From an uncultured Clostridium sp. (GTDB taxonomy: Bacteria > Bacillota > Clostridia > Lachnospirales > Lachnospiraceae): DNA of 21,263 nucleotides. The position numbers and the translations under genes were made by a program. The notes under the pieces are model-generated. The model was not told where the DNA came from and searched no databases. It saw only the letters and a list, made by a program, of their open reading frames with translations. This document shows, in pieces, positions 7,774 through 14,987 of this stretch (positions are counted from its first letter, which is position 1; every line of letters begins with the position of its first letter). The DNA lies in contig UPYT01000033.1 of assembly GCA_900538475.1 (NCBI GenBank), positions 1 through 21,263 on the forward strand, given 5' to 3'.

Positions 7774-8634
7774 ATGAACATTCGCATTCAGGACTTAAGT
7801 ATGACCTATCCCAATGGGAAACAAGCTCTTTCACATTTGAATCTGGAACTAAAAGCTCCCAGCATGATCGGGCTTTTGGGACCAAACGGTGCTGGAAAAT
7901 CCACACTAATGAAGCTTTTGACAGCTGCCCTGGTTCCTTCAAACGGAAGTATCCTTGTAGATGGACAGCCACTTTTGAAACAGGAACGCCTGCTAAAGAG
8001 TCATTTGGGATACCTTCCCCAGACATTTGGGCTTTATGAAGAGCTGACTGTTTATCAGTTCTTGGACTATATGGCTGCTTTAAAGGGATTATCCAACACA
8101 AAAACCATTTTGGCTAAAGTGATCCAGGAAGTCAACCTTACAGAAAAATCCAATGCCCGGATTCGAACGCTGTCCGGCGGTCAACGTCAGCGTGTTGGAA
8201 TCGCTCAGGCATTTTTAGGTAATCCAAAACTCTTGATTTTTGATGAGCCAACGGTAGGATTAGACCCCGAAGAAAGGATCCATTTTCGCAATTTATTTTC
8301 CCAAGCTGCTCAGGAACGTCTGGTACTTTTAAGCACCCATATCATTGAGGATGTACAGTCTGTCTGTGACCAGCTGATTGTTATCCACCACGGCTCCATC
8401 CTCTTTACTGGATCACCATCTGACCTGATCCGGCTTGCTGTTGGACATGTAGGCACCTTTTTTGAACAGGATATGTCTCATGAGCAGGGGCTTCACATTA
8501 CAAGCCGCGTTAATACTGCTTTCGGAATACGCTGCAAAGGCGTATGGGAAACCCTTCCCTCTTACGCTCACGCAGAAGAGCCAACCTTAGAAGATGCCTA
8601 TCTTTATCTGATCTCCAAGGAGGAACTGCAATGA
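7774..8634 (+). CDS. ABC-2-type transporter ATPase
   Basis: 286-residue ATPase of the CcmA/export class, distinct from the first ATPase. Walker A GPNGAGKST is at residues 36-44, Q-loop YLPQTFGLYEELT, signature LSGGQRQRVGIAQAF, Walker B LLIFDEPTVGLD and switch LSTHI. A C-terminal extension of about 80 residues has no motif I recognise, as is common in this class. GAAAGGA lies nine bases before ATG 7774. Its stop overlaps the next start as ATGA at 8631-8634, tying it to the permease/peptidase fusion that it should power. Confidence 0.95.
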   Translation: MNIRIQDLSMTYPNGKQALSHLNLELKAPSMIGLLGPNGAGKSTLMKLLTAALVPSNGSILVDGQPLLKQERLLKSHLGYLPQTFGLYEELTVYQFLDYMAALKGLSNTKTILAKVIQEVNLTEKSNARIRTLSGGQRQRVGIAQAFLGNPKLLIFDEPTVGLDPEERIHFRNLFSQAAQERLVLLSTHIIEDVQSVCDQLIVIHHGSILFTGSPSDLIRLAVGHVGTFFEQDMSHEQGLHITSRVNTAFGIRCKGVWETLPSYAHAEEPTLEDAYLYLISKEELQ

Positions 8635-10817
8635 GAATCTTTTCTTTATTCTGGTTAGAGTTCCGGCGTCTTTTGCGCTCACCTATCACTTGGCTGATAA
8701 TGGGACTTACTATCCTTTCCCCTATCATGGGTCTGTTTCTATATCAACCAGTGGAAGCTACCACTTTAGGAACCTATCTGGCCAATCCCTCTCTGGCAGC
8801 TGGAATCTTTTCTAGCCTTCTATTTGCATTCCTGACTGTCTGGGAATGGGATCGGGTAAAACGCGGGCAGATGGAGGCTCTCCTCTATTCGGTTGTCTCT
8901 CCTCTAACCGCCTCCTGTATCCGTTTGTTGTCTCTTATAGGTACTGCTGGTTTAACATGGAGTATCACTGTAGCTGTCTGGATGCCATTTACCATGATGG
9001 CTTCCGGAAGCATTTTTGATGGCTTGACCTATTTCCTGTGCTATTTTTTATTTATGGGAATGGCAATGCCCATTTCCATCCTTTTATCCTCTGCCGCATA
9101 TCAGTTTACTCGCCGTATGGATCTGTCTATTGTCATACTGGCAGCCCTAGCCGGACTAAGCCTGACCATTTGGAAAGATAATTGGCAGCTTTGCTGGTTA
9201 AACCCCTGTGTATGGGCAATCTCGGATGATTTTACAAACTTCCGTATCTTCCGTTCGGTAGCTTATATGCGTTTTACCTGGATCATAGGTGCAACAGCAA
9301 TCTGGCTCTTGTCCTATCTGTGTATCCGGCAATATGGAAAAGGACCTGTGGGATCCATGCAATACAGCAGTCGCCACTTCTGGCGTCCTATGATTACTGT
9401 CTGCCTTTTTGCTTTTTGCGGCTTTTTATACAAGTCCCAGCCATTTCTGGATCACAGCAATCCAGATTTGTCTGCCACAGCCCTTTACGAAATTCCTTAC
9501 CTAGATGGTGTATTCTGCGGAAAACAAGTCACAGATGTCCATCCCAATCTTTCCAGGGGAACTGTATCCGGCACTACATCCTTTCAAATTGAAAATATGA
9601 CAGGAACAGCGCAAGAGGTGGCATTTGCAATCAATCCCGGTTATGAGATAAATTCTGTCCAGGCCAATGGTCAGTCTGTCCCCTTCGAAATTGACGATTA
9701 CCAGGAATCCAATATGGCACTTTTAAATATCACGATCCCTGATCTTGAATCCATCGATCTTTGTTTTGATTACCAAGGATTCCCGCAAGACTGGAACCTT
9801 ATGGAAACCATGCAGGGAAAACCGGAAATCAGCTCAAAGTATTTATGCCTGGAAAATCAGACCCTGGCTCCCATGATCATGAATGTGGGGACTGCTGATG
9901 GTATGTTCTCTTCCATCACAGATATTACGCTCCCAGATACCATGACAGTCATTCCCTTTGGGATTGCTGAGGCAAAAAAAGAAATAGAGCATGATAACGG
10001 AACCATTACATGGAGAATTGAAGATACGGGAACTGGTGGAATTCTCTATGCGGGAGACTATGTTCGCCAAGATATTAATGCCGCTGGTACATCCATTCAG
10101 TTCTATTATGGTCGTAAACACCATCCAATCATGAAAGAAGCCAATGCCGTCGAAGCTATCCAGACTGTCATGGAATACTGCTCTTCCCATTACGGAATAC
10201 CTTCCTTTTCTTCCCTCGATTCTTTGAAGCTGATTCAAGGGCGAGTAGCTGGAGGAGGCTATGCAGTTTCCGGCGCCAGCTTGGTAGATGAACAGGATTT
10301 CACGACACAAAATCTGCACAACTCTGAAAAAGGCGGAATTCCCGGAGAAGTCATGATACACGAAATGGTTCATCAGTGGTGGGGACTTGGAACCATGTTC
10401 GATGTTTCCCAGCCAGACAGTGCCTGGTCTGCAGAAGGACTAACTGTTTATACCACATACCGAATCATCAAAGAGCTTTACGGAGAAGCTTATGCCAAAG
10501 AACATTACATTGACCAGTGGCAAACAGCAGTCGATGACTATTACAATAACTTTTACATCCGCAATCCACAATACCTGGAGGCATTACCCGAAGAAAAACG
10601 TTTGGACATTTCCAACCAACTCTCTAACATGCGGTACTACAATGAAATGCCTCTAAAAATTTTGAAAGCAGAAGAACTCCTTGGCGGCGAAGAGCCAATG
10701 GATCTGATCCTGTACCAGCTTTTTAACCGGGACGTTGATCCTATGTACCCCTACTTGACCGAACAGGAATTCTTAGATGCCTGTAAGCTAACAGAGGAGG
10801 ATTTAAACCTTGACTAG
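8631..10817 (+). CDS. ABC-2 permease fused to an M1-type zinc peptidase domain
   Basis: 728 residues. Residues 1 to about 270 hold six or so membrane segments of an ABC-2-type permease. The rest is soluble and should face outside. It carries GGGYAVSG (541-548) in the place of the M1 GAMEN motif and HEMVHQWW (577-581 for HExxH) with a following Glu602 in WSAEGLTVY. These are the zinc ligands and catalytic Glu of gluzincin aminopeptidases. Spacing from HExxH to the third ligand is 20 residues, two more than the textbook 18. Permease-M1 fusions are a known architecture, but the biological substrate is unclear. I chose ATG 8631 because AGGAGG lies just before it and it overlaps the ATPase stop. 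The longer frame from 8544 would run through the ATPase gene. Confidence 0.88.
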   Translation: MRIFSLFWLEFRRLLRSPITWLIMGLTILSPIMGLFLYQPVEATTLGTYLANPSLAAGIFSSLLFAFLTVWEWDRVKRGQMEALLYSVVSPLTASCIRLLSLIGTAGLTWSITVAVWMPFTMMASGSIFDGLTYFLCYFLFMGMAMPISILLSSAAYQFTRRMDLSIVILAALAGLSLTIWKDNWQLCWLNPCVWAISDDFTNFRIFRSVAYMRFTWIIGATAIWLLSYLCIRQYGKGPVGSMQYSSRHFWRPMITVCLFAFCGFLYKSQPFLDHSNPDLSATALYEIPYLDGVFCGKQVTDVHPNLSRGTVSGTTSFQIENMTGTAQEVAFAINPGYEINSVQANGQSVPFEIDDYQESNMALLNITIPDLESIDLCFDYQGFPQDWNLMETMQGKPEISSKYLCLENQTLAPMIMNVGTADGMFSSITDITLPDTMTVIPFGIAEAKKEIEHDNGTITWRIEDTGTGGILYAGDYVRQDINAAGTSIQFYYGRKHHPIMKEANAVEAIQTVMEYCSSHYGIPSFSSLDSLKLIQGRVAGGGYAVSGASLVDEQDFTTQNLHNSEKGGIPGEVMIHEMVHQWWGLGTMFDVSQPDSAWSAEGLTVYTTYRIIKELYGEAYAKEHYIDQWQTAVDDYYNNFYIRNPQYLEALPEEKRLDISNQLSNMRYYNEMPLKILKAEELLGGEEPMDLILYQLFNRDVDPMYPYLTEQEFLDACKLTEEDLNLD

Positions 10818-11352
10818 AATCTTTTTTTACGAATTAAAAAGACTTCTTTGGAATCAATTTTTTGTTGGTATCCTGACCGTTATTCTATTTACCGGATGGC
10901 AGATCTTAAATCAGGTAACACTTTTAGGAATCGAACAGACGGCTCCCTTTTCTGTGCAAAGTTTTTGTGACTATCTTCTTCGGCTCCTTCCCCTTTTATG
11001 GATTGGCACCCTGTTCTTTCTGTCATTTTTCTTTTCAAAATCGGAACAGAAAACAGCCGTAATCACCCATGCTACACCCGTAAATCCACTGGTTTACGCA
11101 GCTATTCGATGCAGTGCAGCCTTTATAGGCTCACTCCTTCTGATCGCTGCTGTATTCCTTCTGGCTGCTGTATTTTATGGAAGATTTTTTCATTGGTATC
11201 ACTGGGAGACTTTGTTGCTCCCTGGCTGCCTGATTCTAATCCCGATGGTACTGATTGATATCTTGATTGGCTGGTTCATAGGGCAGAAATTTCCCTGGTT
11301 TTTACTTATCTGGATGCTTATTCCCGTTTTCATCATAATTGTAATTTTGTAA
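10810..11352 (+). CDS. Small ABC-2-type membrane protein
   Basis: 180 mostly hydrophobic residues with about five membrane segments. It starts MTRIFFYELKRLLWNQFFVG, the same kind of opening as the fused permease (FSLFWLEFRRLLRSP). It is probably the second membrane half for the ATPase encoded at 7774. It begins with TTG 10810, eight bases inside the previous gene, with GAGGAGG at nine bases. The protein ends in a hydrophobic run (FIIIVIL) without a cytoplasmic tail, and is short for an ABC-2 permease (often 220 or more), so the 3' end may have been lost where the IS remnant region begins. Confidence 0.8.
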   Translation: MTRIFFYELKRLLWNQFFVGILTVILFTGWQILNQVTLLGIEQTAPFSVQSFCDYLLRLLPLLWIGTLFFLSFFFSKSEQKTAVITHATPVNPLVYAAIRCSAAFIGSLLLIAAVFLLAAVFYGRFFHWYHWETLLLPGCLILIPMVLIDILIGWFIGQKFPWFLLIWMLIPVFIIIVIL

Positions 11353-11371
11353 GTAACCTATGTACTGGATT

Positions 11372-11404
11372 AATCACTTGGATTCTTGCGAAACTCAAGT
11401 GATT
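11372..11404. repeat. Perfect 9-bp inverted repeat after the cargo operon
   Basis: AATCACTTG (11372-11380) and CAAGTGATT (11396-11404) are exact inverted copies around 15 bases. There is no T run on either side, so it is a weak terminator at best. It lies between the end of the last operon gene and the transposase remnant. The AAGTGATTG core recurs in the palindrome at 14925-14987, which makes an element-end role worth testing. Confidence 0.5.
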
Positions 11405-11419
11405 GATTCGGTAGTTACA

Positions 11420-11722
11420 TTATTTCCACCTATATCTACAAGTACTGTATATACTCAGTGTCTCAAGATCTGCATTCAGCATATGGAATACAGCCCCCAG
11501 AGTTCCGTCATCACGCCATTTGCAGAAGCGACTGTAAACGCTTTGGTGCGGCGGATAACGATTGGGCATATCCTCCCAATCTGAACCACTGCGAGCAAGC
11601 CAAAGAATGGCATTGAACATGATTTTATTATCTCATTTGGCTGGTCTGCCAGTTTTAGCTGAGGGAAACAGATACTCAATTCGGCTCCACTCGTCGTCAC
11701 TTACTTCATATCATCTTGCCAT
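11420..11722 (-). pseudogene. Decayed IS5-family transposase (first frame) remnant
   Basis: Read leftward from ATG 11722 (GGAG upstream), the sequence gives MAR-stop-YEVSDDEWSRIEYLFP and KTGRPNE. One base out of frame it continues as MFNAILWLARSGSDWEDMPN, then YSRFCKWRDDGTL and LSIYSTC, ending at 11420. This is the N-terminal half of IS5-type transposases. Four lesions are visible: an early nonsense codon (TGA where the family has Arg), a one-base frameshift, Tyr in LSIYST where the first catalytic Asp is expected (TAC from GAC), and loss of everything after it. A TATAAT with a nearby TCACA/TGTGA palindrome (11751-11764) remains upstream. It cannot be active. Between 11723 and 11930 I see no gene. 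Confidence 0.85.
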
Positions 11723-11930
11723 GTATCTCAGCTCCTTTGCAATGATTATATCACATTTTTGTGAAACTTTGAGTTTTCAGATACGACCTAGTATGAGATA
11801 TAAAAGATCTATCTGCCCAGCCACCGTAGAAAACAAATATCAGTGATGAATTATAAACTTCAACTAACCTGCATATAGAAACATTCCCCGGGCAGAGTAT
11901 GAATTATACAATGTAACTGGGTGATGTTAT

Positions 11931-12299
11931 ATGGCGAAAGTTGAAGATTGTCCCGGATTTGAAACCTTCGGCGCAGATGTCAAAGCCGCACGAGAGGCAA
12001 AGCGTCTGGCACGAAAAACATTGGCAGAAATGGTTGGGATTGAATGGCGGTATCTTGCCAACATTGAGAATCAAGGTGCGATTCCGAGCCTGCCTGTGAT
12101 GATCCAGTTGATTAAGGTCTGCGGACTTCCCGTAGAGCGATATTTTAACCCGGAGATCATGCGGGAAGAAAGCGCACAGCGGCAGCGGGTCAGCCACAAG
12201 CTGAAGCTCTGTCCTGAACAATACCTGCCGATTATCGAAGGTGCCATAGACGGGGCGCTCAAAATGGAACAGACTGCGAACCAGAAGGAGGACGCATAA
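11931..12299 (+). CDS. XRE-type helix-turn-helix regulator
   Basis: 122-residue protein with an XRE/Cro-like DNA-binding domain at about residues 11-65: FGADVKAAREAKRL, then KTLAEMVGIEWRYLANIEN as turn and recognition helix. The C-terminal half is helical and Glu/Gln/Lys-rich with no motif I know. ATG 11931 follows GGGTGAT, and a TATACAAT lies about 20 bases upstream as a possible -10. It is divergent from the IS remnant and converges on the recombinase block. Regulators of this kind are regular companions of TnpX/TndX-type elements, so control of excision or of the element's own genes is likely but not shown. Confidence 0.85.
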   Translation: MAKVEDCPGFETFGADVKAAREAKRLARKTLAEMVGIEWRYLANIENQGAIPSLPVMIQLIKVCGLPVERYFNPEIMREESAQRQRVSHKLKLCPEQYLPIIEGAIDGALKMEQTANQKEDA

Positions 12300-12316
12300 T
12301 CGCGGCCTCCTTCTGG
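12281..12316 (+). terminator. 11-bp perfect hairpin between convergent genes
   Basis: CCAGAAGGAGG (12281-12291) pairs exactly with CCTCCTTCTGG (12306-12316). The 14-base loop contains a further CGC/GCG pair. It overlaps the last codons of the regulator gene and is followed by CGTTTCTAT, only a weak T tract. Its place between convergent genes fits a terminator, possibly for both strands. Confidence 0.5.
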
Positions 12317-12326
12317 CGTTTCTATA

Positions 12327-12626
12327 TCAAGTTTCCCGGCACTTTTCCAAAAGTTCCCGGCACCTCTGCTGGATTTCTCCGGTTTCTGTCGCAGTCAGGT
12401 CACGGTCATTTCCAGTAATCTTATCTTCCAGAAAGTTGGCGTATGTACCCAACAAAGCGTTCCGTAAATCCTCCGGGGTTTTCTGTATTTCAGCGCTGTA
12501 CCAGTCATTCCGGTGGGGTTCCCATGCCATCAATGTATAACCGTGGCTGGTCTGAACCACCTCATACAGTGGATCATCATCCAGATATGCCTGAAACACT
12601 TTCAAAATCTTTTCAAAGGTCAGCAT
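12327..12626 (-). CDS. Conserved-looking 99-residue protein of the recombinase element
   Basis: Starts MLTFEKILKVFQAYLDDDPL and continues through YEVVQTSHGYTLMAWEP; acidic and mixed alpha/beta, with no membrane part or signal. I do not recognise a family function. I use ATG 12626 rather than the in-frame GTG 12635, because GGGAGG touches the GTG but sits eight bases from the ATG. It follows tnpV by 16 bases and is probably the last gene of the recombinase-tnpV transcript. The C-terminus ends CRELLEKCRET. Confidence 0.7.
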   Translation of the reverse strand: MLTFEKILKVFQAYLDDDPLYEVVQTSHGYTLMAWEPHRNDWYSAEIQKTPEDLRNALLGTYANFLEDKITGNDRDLTATETGEIQQRCRELLEKCRET

Positions 12627-12642
12627 TTCCCGCACCTCCCAT

Positions 12643-12996
12643 TCAGCTGCAAATCAGTTCCCTGATTAAAATTTCCTCAATCTGTGCCGTTAATGTGTTC
12701 ATCAGCCCCACCCAACGCATAGGATCACAGGCTTTCAGTTCTTCCGTGACACCCGCAGTCTCCATCATGTGAGGCAACATGGTTTCCACACGCTCCTGCG
12801 CTGTCCGGGCAATCTCTAACAGGTGTGGATACAGCTTCTCGCTCATCAGCAGTTGGTTGTAGAGAATGGGGCGATGTTTCTTTAGGTAGGATTTTCTCAT
12901 CCTTCCGTACTTGCCGATAGAAGTTTCCGGCTGTTCAGAAAGTTTTAGGTTGGGTATATCATAATCTCCACAACGAATGTAAGTCAACTTACTCAT
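12643..12996 (-). CDS. tnpV: TnpV-family transposon protein
   Basis: 117 residues, MSKLTYIRCGDYDIPNLKL followed by GKYGRMRKSYLKKHRPILYN, a sequence pattern I recognise as TnpV, found with TnpX in Tn4451-like elements of clostridia. It is mostly helical and soluble; its molecular role is not established. ATG 12996 is preferred over ATG 13002, since AAAGGAG is seven bases from the former and too close to the latter. It lies just downstream of the recombinase in the same direction. Confidence 0.85.
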   Translation of the reverse strand: MSKLTYIRCGDYDIPNLKLSEQPETSIGKYGRMRKSYLKKHRPILYNQLLMSEKLYPHLLEIARTAQERVETMLPHMMETAGVTEELKACDPMRWVGLMNTLTAQIEEILIRELICS

Positions 12997-13022
12997 ATTC
13001 ATTCTCCTTTACTTCGTGATGA

Positions 13023-14903
13023 TTAGACTGCTGCGCTGGCTGCTATGCTGCCTTTGCGCGGTTTTTCTTTTGGTAGCTGACCGATAGTAGAAAAAACACC
13101 TTTTTTCATATCCTCAGCCCGGATCAGGGCTTTCTTAGCGTCCATTTCCGCTTTTTTCTTCGCCTTGATTTTGTCCTCATACTGTTTCTGTGCGCCGCTG
13201 GCTTTCCGCTTCAAATAATTCTGATGGAGCCTGTCCTTGCGTTCTTCTTTTTTTCGCAATTCTTCCTGTTCCTCCGGTGTTAAAGGAACCGGCTGTAAGA
13301 ATGGTGGGATATAGCGTCCTAAAAAATTGAAGTAGATTTCAATTTCCTGCGTGGTGTCCTGACTGCCTTTTCGGGCGCGTTCGTGGACAAGGATTTTCTC
13401 TACAAACTCGTTGAGCATGGTGTTTGTCAGAGTGTCAAAATTCTCGTACTTATCAATTAGGGCTATAAATTTCTCTGCGGATTTCTGGCTCTGCTCATAG
13501 CCGGTAACAGCCTTTTCCAGCTCCGCAATTTCAATCTCAAGTGCGTCCTGCTCTTTGGCATACTGTGCATCAAGCGCCCTATATCGTGCATCCGGCAGCT
13601 TGCCGATGGCATTGTCCTCATAGATTTTGCAAATCAGTTTTTCCAGTTCTCCGGCTCTCTTTTGGGCAGCAGCCAGACGCCTGCGCTTTTTCGATATATC
13701 GGCACTCTGTTGAGCAACCTGCGTCTCCTGAACAGTGTGAATAAATTCCGTCCGGTCATTTCTCGAATATTCAGCGATAGCCCGGAGCGTGTCGGAAACC
13801 AATGTCAGAACAGCACTCTCATTGATACGGTGTTGTGTAGGGCATAGTGTCCCACACGGAACTTTGGTATAATTGGAACAGGTATATTGAGAAATCCTCT
13901 TGCCATTGTTGGTGCGGTGGACATACATCTTGCCGCCGCAATCGGCACAATAGAGCAATCCTGTGAGGGGAGCCGCTTCGCCCCAGCCGTTTGGATAACG
14001 CCGTACATTGCTGCGGATTTTCTGCGCCAAATCAAAGGTCTGCTGGTCGATAATGGCTTCATGGGTATTCTCAAAGATCGTCCATTCGTCCTCAGAAACA
14101 TAGTGGCTTTTCTTGTCCTTAAAGTGCTTGCGGGTCTTGAAATTGATGGTATGCCCTAAATACTCTCGTTTTTTCAAAATGTTCACGATGGTAGATGATC
14201 CCCATCCATAAGGGTCTTTGACCGGCTTTGAACGGTTCACACCCTCGTTGAAGCGGGCAAGGTGTACGACAGGAATTTCAATCCGGTCTGTGGATAATTT
14301 GCAGGCGATCTGGTAAGGCCCATATCCCTCCAGCGTGAGGGAGAATATACGGCGTACCACTTCGGCAGCTTCCTCATCTACCAGCCAATGCTCCCGTTTT
14401 TCGTCCCATAAGTAGCCGTAAATCACGGTGCCTGTCAGGTGCTTGCCGCTCATACCTTTTGACTTAAACACAGAACGGATTTTCCGGCTGGTATCACGGG
14501 CGTAAAATTCATTCATGATGTTGCGGAACGGGGTAAAATCGTCATCGCCTTTCAGACTGTCCACACCATCGTTAATGGCAATCAGACGAACACCACGCTG
14601 CCGCAAAACCTCCATAACCTGACCGACCTTCAGATAGTCGCGCCCTAACCGGCTCATGTCCTTGATGACGATTGCCTCTACACGCCCTGCCTCCACTTCC
14701 TCCATCATCGCCAAAAATCCGGGGCGGTCAAAACGAGTGCCTGAGATACCATCATCGGTAAAGTGCGTAGGGTTGGGCAGCCCATTCCGGCGGGCAAAAT
14801 CCTCTAACATCTGTTTTTGGTTGGATATGGAGTTGCTCTCGCCCTGTAACTCATCGTCCCGGCTCAGGCGCTCGTACAGTGGGGTAATTTTTTCATTTCT
14901 CAT
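13023..14903 (-). CDS. TnpX/TndX-type large serine recombinase
   Basis: 626 residues; site-specific recombinase expected to excise and insert the mobile element as a circle. The N-terminal catalytic domain (about 1-150) has the nucleophile in YERLSRDD (Ser14), GISGTRFDRPGF and the Arg pair in KDMSRLGRDYLKVG. A recombinase domain (about 160-290) is followed by a zinc ribbon (LLYCADCGGKMY, then YTCSNY and CGTLC at about 320-360). A long coiled coil lies at about 380-470, with a Lys-rich tail. All key residues are present and the frame is whole, so it is probably active. AGGAGG lies eight bases before ATG 14903. It shares strand with the virD4 fragment and begins only about 90 bases after the break in virD4, as expected for the enzyme of the inserting element. 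Confidence 0.95.
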   Translation of the reverse strand: MRNEKITPLYERLSRDDELQGESNSISNQKQMLEDFARRNGLPNPTHFTDDGISGTRFDRPGFLAMMEEVEAGRVEAIVIKDMSRLGRDYLKVGQVMEVLRQRGVRLIAINDGVDSLKGDDDFTPFRNIMNEFYARDTSRKIRSVFKSKGMSGKHLTGTVIYGYLWDEKREHWLVDEEAAEVVRRIFSLTLEGYGPYQIACKLSTDRIEIPVVHLARFNEGVNRSKPVKDPYGWGSSTIVNILKKREYLGHTINFKTRKHFKDKKSHYVSEDEWTIFENTHEAIIDQQTFDLAQKIRSNVRRYPNGWGEAAPLTGLLYCADCGGKMYVHRTNNGKRISQYTCSNYTKVPCGTLCPTQHRINESAVLTLVSDTLRAIAEYSRNDRTEFIHTVQETQVAQQSADISKKRRRLAAAQKRAGELEKLICKIYEDNAIGKLPDARYRALDAQYAKEQDALEIEIAELEKAVTGYEQSQKSAEKFIALIDKYENFDTLTNTMLNEFVEKILVHERARKGSQDTTQEIEIYFNFLGRYIPPFLQPVPLTPEEQEELRKKEERKDRLHQNYLKRKASGAQKQYEDKIKAKKKAEMDAKKALIRAEDMKKGVFSTIGQLPKEKPRKGSIAASAAV

Positions 14904-14924
14904 GGCTGTACCTCCTGAAACAAA

Positions 14925-14987
14925 ATGCTCTAAGTGATTGCTTCACTAACCATGACAAAATCATGATTAAGAAGTCACTTAGAGCAT
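14925..14987. repeat. 63-bp imperfect palindrome beside the virD4 junction, putative recombinase site
   Basis: ATGCTCTAAGTGA (14925-14937) and TCACTTAGAGCAT (14975-14987) are exact inverted copies. Inside are CTTC (14941-14944) with GAAG (14971-14974), and CATGA (14951-14955) with TCATG (14961-14965). It lies between the recombinase start and the point where virD4 homology ends (near 14993). Large serine recombinases act on imperfect inverted repeats of about this size, so this is a fair candidate for an element end or binding site. A regulatory hairpin for the recombinase gene is the alternative. Confidence 0.55.

Noticed and set aside
8544..8630. Longer start for the permease-peptidase fusion
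   Set aside because: It would overlap the ATPase gene by 91 bases without a ribosome site. ATG 8631 has AGGAGG and an ATGA overlap.
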